Counted from the stretch's first letter, positions 21,560 to 33,166 are shown. The stretch: 64,000 nucleotides of DNA from Cheiracanthium punctorium (GCA_038373885.1 JAWZYV010019608.1:620001-684000), one strand, 5' to 3'. The notes: generated by a model from the letters alone, not told the origin. Program-made: numbers and translations.

Positions 21560-22929
21560 TATGGGAAACGAAAATCTAGCACTTTTGGAAGTCAGGCATC
21601 CTTCAAATACCAGTTTGTATGCTTATTGTCTTTTTAAAATTTAATTTTGCCAAGAATTTTTGGACATCCTGTAGTATTTCCATAATATAGAATCGTTATT
21701 AGCATGACCAGAAAAATTTGACGGCTACCTGTTGTTGATTAATTATGACAAGTTCTGTAGCTCTTATTAAATGACTCTGACGAATGCTTAAAGAAGTAAA
21801 AGATGACGGACATTTATGATAACTGATGCCGAGTTGAATTCTCCCTCCTTTAACACATCACAGATGCTTTATTTTATGACATGCTCCTGGAGTAAATGAC
21901 GCAGAACATCACAAGTTTTCTTGACGGTTGTTTTGACGTCTTCAGCCAGCGTGAAGATGAATTTTTGAAGACTCTCTTGACCAGCTGCCAAGGTTCTTCA
22001 CCGCGCACACGAGAACAACTGTTACTTTTCAAGAGAGCAGTCAAACACACACTGAATTCTCAGCCTGAAGATTCACAATCGTGGTGGGTGAGATTATGAC
22101 CGAGCTGAGGCCATTCATCAAGTTTACGATTTCGTTTTTCAAAAATCACTAAATTGCAAAAAAAAAGAATCCTGCCAGGAATCTTAATCAGGGCACCATT
22201 TCAGAAAGTGTGGAATTACTTAGTTTATTCCGTAAACTGTTCAAGTCTTTTAATTAACGGTGGTCCGCTGGCCCTAGACCACTAAAATTTGTAACGGACC
22301 AGTAGAATACAAAATTTGTTGGTCCGTTGGACCAGTAACTTTTTATTTACATTTTTCTCTTGCAAGCTTCCTCATTTAGTACCACAATCCATGTCATCTA
22401 ATTTTACCAATGCATTTCAAATAGAGAATTTGATCTACGTGGTGTATTCGGAAAGTAAGTTGTTGTTGTTACTTATGCTCTCTGACAACCACATACGGTA
22501 CCACATCTCCCCAGGTAGGAAGGCGAAGGGCAGAGGGGGGCGCCTTGCATTTTTAGTGGGCCCCAGTGGGAGGAAGTCCGACTGTAGCCCGGGATCCCCT
22601 AATTTTGAACCCATTCCAGAGAAGGGACCAACACCTTGAAATCGGCACCCCCAGAGATATCGTTTAACATTTTGGAGGACATTGTAGCCACGACAGATTT
22701 TACGTGCACCAGCTCCCATTAGCGTACACGGTTCCACAGCAGTCGAGCCAAGAGGGAGTTGGCCCTCCCAAGCACTGGCCAAGCCGGATGCGGCTTCATT
22801 TGCCGTATTCTTGTGTTTAGCGTCCAGATGACTGCGGGACGGAAAGTAAATACCGCTTTGAAAAAAAAAAAAATAGTAAAATTTTTTTTTTTTTCTAGCC
22901 GATTTTATTTTTACGTGAAAGCGCATACC
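21560..22929. other. non-coding stretch; longest open frame of the window lies here
   Basis: The minus strand 22435-22926 is open for 163 codons but contains homopolymer-derived K and F runs and a low-complexity G/P/L-rich part, with no family motif, so I do not call it a gene. GGTCCG/CGGACC words at about 22260-22340 form a local direct and inverted repeat. Confidence 0.35.
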
Positions 22930-23213
22930 TTAACCCATTTATGCCTAGCGTTCCTTTTTTGGGACGGCATTTTCGCTATCAGTCGAAAACGTTATTTATT
23001 TTTCCCAGCCTTTATTCGCGAGTATTGAACCTCAATTCCACAAAATATTTTAAGATGGCCAAATAGGATGTTGACATTTCAATTTTTATAGATAATGATT
23101 TTAAATGAAATCACCCCTTGTTCAAAAAGTTGACATCAGAAATTTATCAATTACTGCTGGTGTTAGCAAAAATCGAAGAAAGTCGCAAAAATATCCAGGC
23201 ACGAATGGGTTAA
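22930..23213. mobile_element. piggyBac-type MITE (CCCATT ends)
   Basis: TTAA at 22930-22933 is followed by CCCATTTATGCCT. The right end, read inward, is TTAA then CCCATTCGTGCCT (TTAA at 23210-23213). TTAA target duplications plus about 15/17 matching terminal bases indicate a piggyBac-like non-autonomous element distinct from family P. 284 bp, non-coding. The mariner fold-back begins at its right TTAA. Confidence 0.85.
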
Positions 23214-23702
23214 ATGGTTTTTCTACATAGTTTCCGCCAATGTTCAAACAATTGTCTTAGCGGATTACCAGCTTTTCTGTACCTTCTTCATAGAAACTTC
23301 CCGCCAACGACGATACCCACGAGTTCAAGAAAGCCTGCATTTCAAAACAAACGGAGAGGAATGCTTCCGTATAAAGGAATTGTGTTGCTTCACGATAATG
23401 CTCGACACGAGAATGTGACACTCAAACTGTGATTTGACGGTTTCGTTGGGAGCAGCTCGATCACCCGCGGTACAGCCCAGACTTATCGCCGTCCGACTAC
23501 CACTTGTTCCTGCACGTGAAGAGCGAGCTAGGCATTTGCTTGGCACTACAAGCGCTTGGGATTCCGACGATGAGGTGAAAAATTCTGTGAAGTCGTGATC
23601 ATCGTCGTTGGCTGGAAGTTTCTGTGAAGAAGGTATAGAAAAGCTGGTAACTCGCTAAGACAAGTGTTTGGACACTGGCGAAACTATGTAGAAAAATAGC
23701 TT
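23212..23702 (+). pseudogene. mariner transposase C-terminal relic in an inverted duplication
   Basis: The plus strand between about 23355 and 23530 reads RRGMLPYKGIVLLHDNAR, then after a shift FRWEQLDHPRYSPDLSPS and DYHLF. These are the blocks around the second and third catalytic aspartates of mariner transposases (D34D type). The downstream part (about 23598-23702) would encode the last residues (EEGIEKLVTR...DKC). An inverted copy of that same terminal segment lies upstream at about 23212-23312, making arms of about 100 bp. Frameshifts and stops show it is inactive. The fold-back probably arose by aberrant transposition or repair. Confidence 0.72.
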
Positions 23703-23706
23703 AAGG

Positions 23707-24597
23707 CAGGAATGGATAAACTACGGCCCGCGGGCCAAATCCGGCCCGCCGGAAGGTTTTATCCTGCCCGGGGATGGAATTTTAATTTGTCGGTCCGACG
23801 GAAATTGAAAGAATATATATATTTATTTATTATATATCCTTATTAAGAATTAGGAAGACGGCTTGAAAAAAGTGCATTTTGAGTTCGAACGCAGATTTCA
23901 AGATTTCAGTGCCATTCAAACAGAATTGGATATTTTTACCATGTCTTTCAACGTAAATTGTGAAGCAGCGAGGTTACATTTGCAGCTTGAATGAATTGAA
24001 TTGCAATCTAAACAATCATCTCAAGCAGTTGTTTCTAAATATGCCAAAGTTGAGTTTTACAAATCATTATCGAAAGTAAGTTTATCAAATTTATTACCTC
24101 AAGCCCAGAAAATCAGTGCTATGTTTGCTTCATCTTATCCAGGGGCGTAGCCAGAAATTTTTCATGGGGGGGGGTTACGACTACTACAACTCATATATAT
24201 GTATACGTGTGTGTGATAATGTAGTGAAGAATATACATTTTGCATGGCAAAAGATTTCTCATGGGGGGGGGTTATAACCCCCCTAACCCCCCCTCAGTGG
24301 CTACGCCCCTGATATCAGAACAAGTGTTTTCAACTATCAACCTTAGAGAGTATTCTTTCAGAAGTAGACTGACATATGAGCATTGAGCCTCGTTCCTTAG
24401 AATCAGTGCATCTCACTTCGAACCTCAATATAAGGAACTTTTAAAAATGAAATCGCAATTTCATTCATCTCATTAACATATTTAAATTGTAATACTTGTA
24501 TATTGTTCTTAAAATTTTAGAAAAATTTATGTTGGCCCGCCAAACTTTATTTTTTTTCGATTTTTGGCCCGCGGCCGAAAAAGTTTGCCCATCCCTG
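23707..24597 (+). pseudogene. hAT transposon remnant with transposase C-terminus (copy 1)
   Basis: The ends CAGGAATGGATAAACTACGG and, read inward, CAGGGATGGGCAAACTTTTT are hAT-type terminal repeats. The plus strand encodes pieces resembling the C-terminal dimerisation region of hAT (Charlie/GTF2IRD2-like) transposases: KVSLSNLLPQAQKISAMFAS, then QVFSTINLREYSFRSRLT, then SFLRISASHF, then KSQFHSSH. It has stops and is interrupted by a GGCGTAGCC MITE at 24140-24311. Candidate TSDs GCTTAAGG and CTTTAACG match at only 5 of 8 positions. Most of the transposase, including the BED finger and catalytic core, is missing. Confidence 0.75.
24140..24311. mobile_element. hAT-type MITE, GGCGTAGCC family, copy A
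   Basis: Starts CAGGGGCGTAGCCAG and ends CTGGCTACGCCCCTG-like (GGCTACGCCCCTG, with a GT at the inner edge), with runs of eight or more G inside the left end and C runs inside the right. It interrupts the hAT transposase remnant between the sequence matching ASSY and the sequence matching EQVFS. The 8-bp flanks (ATCTTATC and ATATCAGA) do not match well, so the exact TSD is unresolved. Confidence 0.75.
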
Positions 24598-25035
24598 CTT
24601 TAACGTTTTCCTAAAAGTTGAGCCAGGAGCCCAGCCGATTTGTTTGTTTGTGTTTTTCGTGCCAAATCGGTTCTACATAGTCTATCGAGAAATTCTGAAA
24701 AATCACAGTTCTGATACAGTCACCCCCTGTTTGTGCCCGATGTATGAGAACTTGCCTTTACAAATATCATTTCATACCCAAAGCACAAAGAAATAGCGCC
24801 GGTGGAACGTTTTTCATTACGTGTGTCCTACTATCAATTCTTGTAACTGAATTTTGTTTTGACAATGCAGCATGAGCAACGAGGGAATTCAGAACGAACA
24901 CTTTAATTCGGGGTCTATTGCGTCAATCTATTGTCTGATTTCAGTTGAATTTTATAAAGCCAGACTGTTAATAAAATGGTAGATACTTTCTGTGCTGCAC
25001 GAATCCGTGTTGTACGAGTCACAACACATAAACAG

Positions 25036-25550
25036 TAGAGATGAGACGGGCTCAGCCCGAGCCCGAAAGCCCGGGCCCGAAACGGGCTCGGGCTCTGTAA
25101 TTCATAATTGCGTTCGGGCTCGGGCTCATGAAAAATTTCTATTTTATTGAACATGCTGCTTGAAACAGATTTTTAAAAAGTGATTCATATGGAAAATAAA
25201 AGTACTTAAAAAAAATAGCGGCACGGGTGCCTAGAAGGCGCGTGAAGCTCTTTGGGTATTTCAGAACGGCGACTTATATTGCTTAGTTAGTCATGAGATT
25301 GGACATTATTTCATAAGCATTAGAAAGTGCATTAAAAATTTGCAACTATATTTATCTTTAATTTGCACAAACGACAAAATTTATTGTATTCTATTAAAGA
25401 ATTACTTCTTTGAATTTTATGGAATTTTATTGAATTTTATTTATCTTTAGCTGAAATTTCGGGCTCGGGCTCCGACTTAAACAATATTGTTCGGGCTCGA
25501 ATTAAGTCTTCGGGCTCGGGCTTCAAAAAATGAGCCCGAACTCATCTCTA
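25036..25550. mobile_element. hAT-type MITE, GGGCTC-hexamer family, copy 2 (most complete)
   Basis: Starts TAGAGATGAGACGGGCTC and ends GAGCCCGAACTCATCTCTA, with an exact 8-bp TSD ATAAACAG (25028-25035 and 25551-25558). At 515 bp without insertions it is the best reference for the family. Both ends have GGGCTC/GAGCCC hexamer arrays; the middle is AT-rich and non-coding. An ORF-like stretch on the minus strand at 24915-25154 only reflects the hexamers. Confidence 0.94.
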
Positions 25551-26769
25551 ATAAACAGCATTGGCAGTGTTAACATGCAATACAGAAACACCTGTCTCAT
25601 TCTTTTACTGTCTTGTGCGAGTAGTCATTTTTGTACTTTTATAAGAAAAAGAGCGCATTTTTTCTGCCTTGTCATACAGATTCGTCTAATATGAACCCGT
25701 ATTATAGGGGGGTCTATTGCATATCTTACGAATTTTCGCAGGAAGACCTCGTTGTGTTTTTTTTTTTTTTCGTCACGTTACTTCTTATGCATATGAAAGT
25801 GATTGTTTTCATCCATTAATTAATTCTTAAAGCAATCTCTTTGAAATTCAAAACGCGGCCACTTCGCTCATGCGATTGAATTGTCGCATTTGATATCCGT
25901 CCCAATATAGAATCTCATTTAACAATCAATATTCCAGATGCGTGAATTAACGTGGACAAGCCAAGTTAAGCACCTTGTTTAAAGTCATTAAGTCTCAACG
26001 GCGAACGAACGATTGCGTCTCAATTAAAACTTACGACTAAAGAAGAAAAAAAAAAAAAACGAAGAAAAGAAAACGACGTCTTTTGATCTTGACATGTCGC
26101 GTTCCATCAAGAGTCGACCACACACGTTCCAAAAAATGGCGGACGGCGCCATTTTTCAAAAGCAATGATCCATAATAAATAGAGAATTATACCTTCTGAC
26201 AGGTTCAATTAAAAATCGACCTAACACATAGTACAAAGGAAAGGTTTTCCGGAGGGGGGAGAGGTATAAATAATACAGTTTACGAAAGAGAAACACGAGA
26301 TGAAAATAGATATCAACCAGGATATCTCGAAATTTCAATTACGATTTTTTTCCCCTTTAATTAGGGGAAATATGAAATTATCAACTTTCATTTCATTTTA
26401 AAAGAGGCTGAAACGACTTCATAAAGGAAAAAAAAAATCACAGGATTAATTAAATGCTGTAATTAAGCGTTTGAAATCTTTCCAGCTAATGACGGTGGAA
26501 CAAATGAAATGTTCTAAGTCGATAAGGGCGTACGCTAAAATAAGTCGTTATCTCATTTCGTTCTACTTTTAAAATTCAGATTGATTTCCTGACGATAAAG
26601 AAAGTGTAGTAATTAAATAGAGATAGATATATTGCCTTTGTCCTCCTTCGCAAAATCAATAGAATAATTGTTTTATGCCAATCTCGTGAAGCTAATTGAA
26701 CTGAGTTGCGTTGAAAATTCTCTCAGTGCAAAAATTGGAATTGGGGGACATTCCTAAATAACATACACA
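25551..26769. other. non-coding stretch, nothing recognised
   Basis: No motif recognised. 26030-26330 is moderately complex sequence, but no exon or RNA is supported. Confidence 0.35.
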
Positions 26770-27186
26770 GATAAGCGCACCCACGGAGGGGGCTATGGGG
26801 GCTGAAGCCCCCCCCCTAAAGGTAGAAAGTTAGAAGTGAAAAGCTTTAAAAAATGAAAATTGTCGCTAATGAATTCTTCTTTTTTTATTTGTCTTCAAGT
26901 TATTTCTAACCAAAAAAGACATTTATTTAAAAAGTTTTTAAATAAATGCTTACAGTTAGTTTATGAAACACTGTTAACCTCGGTTACAACATCACTAAAA
27001 AGAGCAGATAATTATTTATGACTCCATACCGAGTTACATTGCTTGTGTTCTATGGGACAGTCAAGAGGTACCGAATATGTAGACGTTATAAGAGAGTTGT
27101 AACTAATCGAGGTCACTATAACCGAGTTCAGCAGTATTTACATGTCGCCCAGCCCCACCTAAACTAAAATCCTGGGTGCGCCATTG
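26770..27186. mobile_element. hAT-type MITE, GGCGCACCCA family, copy 1
   Basis: The left end is GATAAGCGCACCCACGG (consensus CATAGGCGCACCCACGG) and the right, read inward, is CAATGGCGCACCCAGG. The exact 8-bp TSD is CATACACA (26762-26769 and 27187-27194). Terminal blocks carry G or C runs. The interior includes CTCGGTTACAACATCAC and a related inverted ATCGAGGTCACTATAACCG word, which may be an older pogo-like insertion carried within the family. Homologous to 49756 and 63058. Confidence 0.9.
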
Positions 27187-27197
27187 CATACACATAA

Positions 27198-28492
27198 TCT
27201 ATATAAATAAAATTAGACTTTTGTCTGTACATTTCTTGGAATTCAAAAATTTTGCGATTTCTATCCGTTTCAAGCACCCGGGAATCCGATGCGACCCTCA
27301 AAAAAAAGTTTGTCTGTCATTCTGTCCGTGACGCTTTTTTTGTTCAAGCATCACGCAAAAACGACTGAAGCGAATGATATGAAATTGGGTGTCATGATAA
27401 GTGGTCACTCAACTTAAAACATAGGCGTCCAATTTTTAAAAAATCTTGATTAGATTTTCAGATTTTGCGAAAATCCTTTCAAACTGCGTAAATTTGTGTT
27501 CAAGCATAACGTAAAAACGACTGAAGCGAATGATATGAAATTGGGTGTCATGATAGGTGGTCACTCAACTTAAAACATAGGCGTCGAATTAAAAAAAAAT
27601 CTTGATTAGATTTTGAAATTTTGCGAAAATCATTTCAAACTGCGTAAATTTGTGTTCGCACATCACGTAATAATTGCAAAGGTGAAAAAATGATATTTGG
27701 TGAAATGATAGGTGGTCACTCACCTTAAACTATAAGCATATAATTAAAAAAAATCTATCAGATTTTGAGATTTTGTGAAAATCGTTTAAAACTGAGTGAA
27801 GCTTTGTTCCCGTATTACGTAATAACGACTAAAGCGAATGATATGAAATTTGGTCACACGATAGATGGTTGCTAAACATAAACTATAGGAGTCCGATTTT
27901 TTAAACTTTTTTATTAGATTTTGAGATTTTGCGAAAATTCTCTCAAAATACGTTTATATTTCTTCAAACATCACGTAATAACAACTAATACGAATGATAC
28001 GAAATTGAGTGATATGATAGGTAGTTGCTAATCTTAATTTATAGGCGTTGAATTTTAAAAATATTTTGCTTACATTTTGAGATTTTTCGAAAATCGTTTT
28101 AAAATGCTGAAAATTTGTTCCAGCATCACGAAATAAAGACTGCAGGGAATGAAACGAATTTGGGTGACAGGATAGGTTGTCACTCAACTTAAATTCTAGG
28201 CTTCAAATTTTTCAAAACTGTTGATTAAATTTTGAGATTTTGGGAAAATTATTTCAATATGCGTAAATATTCGTTCGCGCATCGCATAATTACGACTAAA
28301 GCGAATGAAATGATATTACTTAGTTACTCTCTAACCTGTAATATTTTAACATTACATGAAAATTATAACTTCGCTTTCTTTACTTTGGTAACATACTACA
28401 TCCATTCTGTGTACTCCTACAATGCTGACGAAAGTTCTTGCTTTCTGGAAAGTTTCATTCACTAACCCGTCGAGGACGGGTACTTCAGCTAG
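27198..28492 (+). mobile_element. non-autonomous Helitron, copy 2, with internal minisatellite
   Basis: It has the 5' end TCTATATAAATAAAATTAG, preceded by A (27197). The 3' end has a perfect 7-bp-stem hairpin ACCCGTC / GACGGGT (28465-28481), then ACTTCAG and CTAG at 28489-28492, followed by T (28493). It shares the 5' end with the Helitron at 15455. Most of the body is a tandem array of about 155-bp units. No Rep or helicase motif. It starts only 11 bp right of the hAT MITE at 26770-27186. Confidence 0.9.
27342..28325. repeat. tandem array of ~155-bp units inside the Helitron
   Basis: Units begin GTTCAAGCATCACG (or variants) at 27342, 27498, 27654, 27806, 27962, 28117 and 28273, giving spacings of 156, 156, 152, 156, 155 and 156 bp. 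Each unit has a core like GCGAATGATATGAAATTGGG, then a GATAGGTGGTCACTC word and an AT-rich tail with GATTTTGCGAAAAT. The last unit is partial. Early units are more alike than later ones. Confidence 0.92.
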
Positions 28493-28745
28493 TCATATAT
28501 ATTTTAAAAATTAGGTGTTTTGAAAGTACCGAAAAATGTGTGCCTGCATAATTTCAATGGAAAACTTTATTTTGAAATTCTTAACAGCATATATATATAT
28601 ATATACAAACCGTTTTTCTTACAAACAGAAGAATATCTCTAAAATATGTTATAAGTAATGTCTGCCCACAGAGCGTAATGCATTGGAATTCTTTTGGGTG
28701 TTCCAGTAAAGTATCTATAAATGTTTCATACACTCTTCCCAATGG

Positions 28746-28902
28746 CAGTGGCGGATCCAGAAAAATATTCTTCAGGGGTACAAAATATTTGTGTCTCATT
28801 TTCTCCTAAATTCGTTTTAATATACAAAAAACGTCAATTTCCTGAAGAGTAAGCTTAGTTCGTTGGGGGCGAGGGGGGCACGTACCCCTTTGAATCCGCC
28901 AG
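28746..28902. mobile_element. hAT-like MITE with CAGTGGCGGATCCAG end
   Basis: Starts CAGTGGCGGATCCAGAAA; the right end, read inward, is CTGGCGGATTCAAAGGGG. G/C runs flank the right terminus. The 8-bp flanks do not match, so the boundaries are less certain. Related to the element at 53506. Confidence 0.6.
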
Positions 28903-31006
28903 TCGTATATGGCACAATATAGAAGAATAAAATATGTAAATTTTGTAGAAATCGTTACTGATATACGGCATTTACAGCACGCACAGACAGACAGACAAAT
29001 TCGTGAACACTTTTCAACTTAAAAGTAATTTGAGACTTGGGCTCTTCGTTGGACGATTCAACCACTGGCCAAAGACAGATATGTTGGAAAGCGTTTAATA
29101 ACCCACGTGCTTGGCAAGCCGCCTTTGCCTTGTTTAATCTGGTCACGGGCCGCTCTTCTTCACTTCGACGCAAAAGGGGGAATGTAATGTGATTAAGTCT
29201 CAGGCTTAGAAGACGGTTACCTCGAGATTTTAAAATAGCGCAGCCAGATAGATCCCTTCCGAATGAACGACAGGCGCTAATGGAAGGCAATCTCAACATC
29301 CACTTAACAAAGGCTGGCATCGAACCCACCACGGGCTGAACTGTGAAAATTTTTCAGGCCACTTCTCGCATGCATTTAAGTCATTTGTAAAGCTACTTGG
29401 GAAGGCTAATAACGCCGTACCTCCGCGACACGCCAGTAGTTCTCTTTTCTTTTACTATCTTGATGCTGTTGTGACAGCGAACGTCTGGCTGGAATAGAAG
29501 AAGAAAGAAAGAAAAAAAAGTGCTCTGCTCCCCTTTGACCCGTTGCCAAAGCGCGCGTGAGTAATCGACAGCGTTGCCACGTCTCGGGGAAGCTCTTTAA
29601 AAACAATTTTATTACGTGGAATTCCGCTTTGTATTTTGCTATGCGTTCATTTGCGAGGCACGCGTGAGTCATGTCGTTGCTGCTGCGATAACGTCCCTCG
29701 TAAAGTTGCCACGTTCCGAGAGAGATGCACAAGGGATCTGCCAGAGAACAATTGATTAAAGGAATTAGTCGTGAAGTATAAACAGAGAAAGGTCGAGGGG
29801 AATTGTAACTATAAATTCCAACTCCTTTCTCGGGAGGACATTACAATTATTTATAACAGCGGTCATCAAATGGTAGGTAACTTGCGGACTGCATTCAGTG
29901 ATTCAGGCTGCGAATGCGCGAATTCATTTTATTTGGTCAGAAGACAGACAGAATGGACGGAATAAAGGTAGTAGCGACCAAGACTTTAGAATTTTTTAGC
30001 AATTTCTTGGGACAAAACCAGGTTTTATTTATTAATTTTGCCTCAGCTTTCTGTCCATAGATACTATGTCAAATTACGTACATTGATGTTCTCTCTAAAA
30101 CTTTCCGATTTTCTTATACGGCCCTTCACAAAATTAATGGCTGGCACAAAATTAATTGGTTGAGTATTACGTGAAGGAAAGATTTTGTTACTACAGTAAC
30201 TATAACATTAAAAATATAAAATTAAATTACAGTATGTTTTTATGCGGAAAAGAATCCCCTCACCCTTTTCAAATAATAATAATAATATAATAAAATAAAA
30301 GAATAGTAAAGACTGTTTTATCTGCGGAATTATTTTTTTTCTACTAAAACCAACATAAATGTAAAAGTAGGAAATAATTTGTACAAAAAACGCATCAGAT
30401 AAACGAAAAATAAAAATATTGACTCTGTTTTCAGATATGATTCTGATGTTGAGCTGAATCAGAATTTTTTTACTAATATAAAGATTTATCCTTAGGTTTT
30501 AATTCATAGTAAAGAATCTATGATTCAAATTCGATATTGCAAGTAGGGATGAATGCAAGATGAAGATTTATAACTTTTATGCGAGACGAGACGGACGTTT
30601 TTATCATTAATATATGGAGATTTGCAAGACGAGACAAAGCTTTGCAGCTATTTTGCGAGACGAGACAAACGTGTTTTTCTTCTTGCGTCCACCCAGTCTG
30701 TAATTGCAAATAACATCGGACGAACCAGCTTGCAATGCAAAGTTTATGCAGGGGTAGAAATTAGAATATTTAGTCAGTGGTCCAAAGTAGCAGTGACTCA
30801 ATGTCTTTCCTAGTCTGCATACATGATTTAAAATTGCAAAACAAAATTATATGAACAATGTATATTGATTTCCGTTAACAGCTGAATTAAAAATATGATT
30901 TTATAAATATTAAATACAGTGTTATTCGTAAAGTAAGTACAGTTTTGGGGGAAAAATAGTAAAAAAAAAAAATTTCAAGTAAATTTTAGTTTTACATACC
31001 TTAAGC
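28903..31006. other. non-coding stretch, nothing firmly recognised
   Basis: 29000-29760 is more GC-rich than average and open for 100-125 codons on the minus strand, without recognised motifs. The GAGACGAGAC repeat fragment at 30544 is listed separately. Confidence 0.35.
30544..30680 (+). mobile_element. hAT-like end with GAGACGAGAC repeats (fragment)
   Basis: It begins TAGGGATGAATGCAAGATG, similar to the sequence read inward from 47822 (TAGAAATGGATGCGAGACG). It has several GCGAGACGAGAC words. Only one end was found at each locus, so this is a tentative partial element. Confidence 0.4.
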
Positions 31007-31715
31007 CAGGGATGGGCAAACTTTTTCGGCCGCGGGCCAAAAATCGAAAAAAAAAAAAGTTTGGCGGTCCAAGATAAATTTTTCTAAAATTTTAAGAACA
31101 ATATACAAGTATTACAATTTAAATATGTTAATGAGATGAATGTAATTGCGATTTCATTTTTAAAAGTTCCTTATATGGAGGTTCGAAGTGAGATGCACTG
31201 ATTCTAAGGAACGAGGCTAACTGCTCATCTGTCAGTCTACTTCTGAAAGAACTCTCTCTAAGGTTGATAGTTGAAAACACTTGTTCACATATATAAGATG
31301 AAGCAAACATGGCACTGACTTTCTGGGAGTGAGGTATTAAATTTGATAAACTTACTTTCGATAATGATTTGTAAAACTCAACTTTGGCATATTTAGAAAC
31401 AACTGCTTGAGATGATTGTTAGATTGCAATTCAATTCATTCAAGCTGCAAATCTGACCTCATTGCTTCACAATTTACGTTGAAAGACATGGTCAAAATAT
31501 CCAATTCTGTTTGAATGGCACTGAAATCTTGAAATCTGCGTTCGAACTCAAAATGCACTTTTTTCAAGCCATCTTCATAATTCTTAATATGGATATATAA
31601 TATATAAATTCTTTCAATTTCTGTCGGACCGACAAATTAAAATTCTACCCACGGGCCGGATAAAACCTTCCGTTAGGCCGGATTTAGTCCACGGGCCGTA
31701 GTTTGCCCATCTCTG
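31007..31715 (-). pseudogene. hAT transposon remnant with transposase C-terminus (copy 2)
   Basis: Homologous to 23707-24597 in the opposite orientation. The ends are CAGGGATGGGCAAACTTTTT and, read inward, CAGAGATGGGCAAACTACGG. The minus strand, about 31128-31310, is open for 60 codons and reads MFASSYICEQVFSTINLRES, then SFRSRLTDEQLASFLRISAS, then a tail ending MKSQLHSSH. This is the hAT C-terminal dimerisation region. It lacks the MITE that splits copy 1 and so shows the uninterrupted sequence (SYICEQVFS). Flanks CCTTAAGC and CGTTAAAG match at 5 of 8 bases. N-terminus and catalytic core are absent. Confidence 0.8.
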
Positions 31716-32451
31716 CGTTAAAGTCTGAACCGCTTCTGAAATACATCCTCCCGCAAAGGTTTTGCCCATTTCAGTAAAGTCTGAGAGTTTACTGCTCGTA
31801 CTCCTGTCGAAAACTGCCTTACTTCTTTGAGTCTGGGCACATAGTTCATTATATGATTTTACAAATCAATGTGTGAATTTAAAAGTTTATTGATGAAGTA
31901 ATGCAACGCATTTATTACATTAAGGTAGTGCGTTGTTTCTTGAAGCAGCTTCTGTATACTGCAATTGTAGCCCTTTTTAGACTGCTTCATCTTTGACTTT
32001 CTCTTAAAGGTCTTGAAATATTTCGCCCTTTCTGTGTCACAATGTAAACCCTAAAAAAAAAAAGAAAGAAAAAGAACACATATTTATGCGAATCTTTACC
32101 TCCCACAAGCTCGTCTTTATCGGCTTGTTTACGTCTCCTCCGCGATCGTTAAAATCGGAATCTCACCGTTACTGTTTATAAACAGTTCGTCACCCCTTCA
32201 ACGACACTGACATTTTCTGTAAAAATGCTGGGTTCCCGAATATCGTGTTTCGTCCCGTAAAGAAATGCGCTTATCGAATTCAGGAGTATTTAAAGACAAT
32301 TTCTCTTAAATTTTCTAAACAAATGTTCTATAAATCGGAAGATTTTGTAATGTGCTTCCCCTTTTTTGCGTCCCTGGCGTTGTTGCCTGTGCTATGGCTC
32401 ACATCACCTATTAACAGGTATTTGCTTTTGAATGCAAACGCTATCACTGAC
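31716..32451. other. non-coding stretch, nothing recognised
   Basis: No coding or terminal-repeat signal. An A tract lies at about 32053. Confidence 0.35.
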
Positions 32452-32963
32452 CATAGGCGTAGAGTTATATGGGCCCGTGGGGCTCGAGCCCCCCCAATAA
32501 ATTGTGAATAGGGGCTGAGCCCACCCAATAATTTACCTCTAAATACAGAAAATTAATTTATACTAACATAAAAAAGTATTCACGCCATTTACAAACGTTT
32601 AAAAAAACCTTTACTTGTACTTTTAAAAATTTTCTTCTTTTGATTTCAATCATGATTTAGTATTCATTGTGACGCCACGAAACACCCAATGTTACTATAA
32701 GCTGCCGTCGCCAGGTTCTGGTTCATTAAAATCAGATTATGTAATGTGAAGTATGAAATGAAGAAAAGTTCAGATGTGTCTAAAATGCACTATCTCTTCG
32801 AAAATGTTTTTTTTTCCTATTGGATTTTTTTCTTTGCTACTATTTTTAACTTATAACATGGTAGGAAGATACTAACATGGATACTTACCTTACATAGGCT
32901 TAGAATTCTATGGACCCATAGAGCTCGAGCGCCTCCAATAATTTACACTTATATATAGTAAGT

Positions 32964-33145
32964 CATAGCTACCAACTATTGCGGAATATAATTAACCACT
33001 TTTTGTTAACAGTATATTTTTTACTTATTTTTTTCAAAATAGTAACCAGCTCGCTCGCGCAGCACAAAAATTTTGCTATATTTTAAGCCGAAAAATCATG
33101 TAGAAAAAGTGGTTAATTATATTCCGTAGTAATTGGCAGCTATGC
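32964..33145. mobile_element. TIR element nested in the 945-bp family (copy 1)
   Basis: CATAGCTACCAACTATTGCG...AACCACTTTTT on the left is matched by the reverse complement AAAAAGTGGTTAATTATATT...GGCAGCTATG on the right, with arms of about 40 bp. It is flanked by GTAAGT on both sides. The same structure occurs at about 52785-52970. Confidence 0.75.
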
Positions 33146-33166
33146 GTAAGTTATATGTACGTGAAT

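Noticed and set aside
22435..22926. 163-codon open frame on the minus strand, the longest in the window
   Set aside because: It is built partly from homopolymer-derived K and F runs and low-complexity G/P/L-rich sequence. It has no recognised domain and no supporting context.
27342..28325. CRISPR-like array
   Set aside because: The repeats are ~155-bp diverging tandem units without unique spacers, inside a Helitron.
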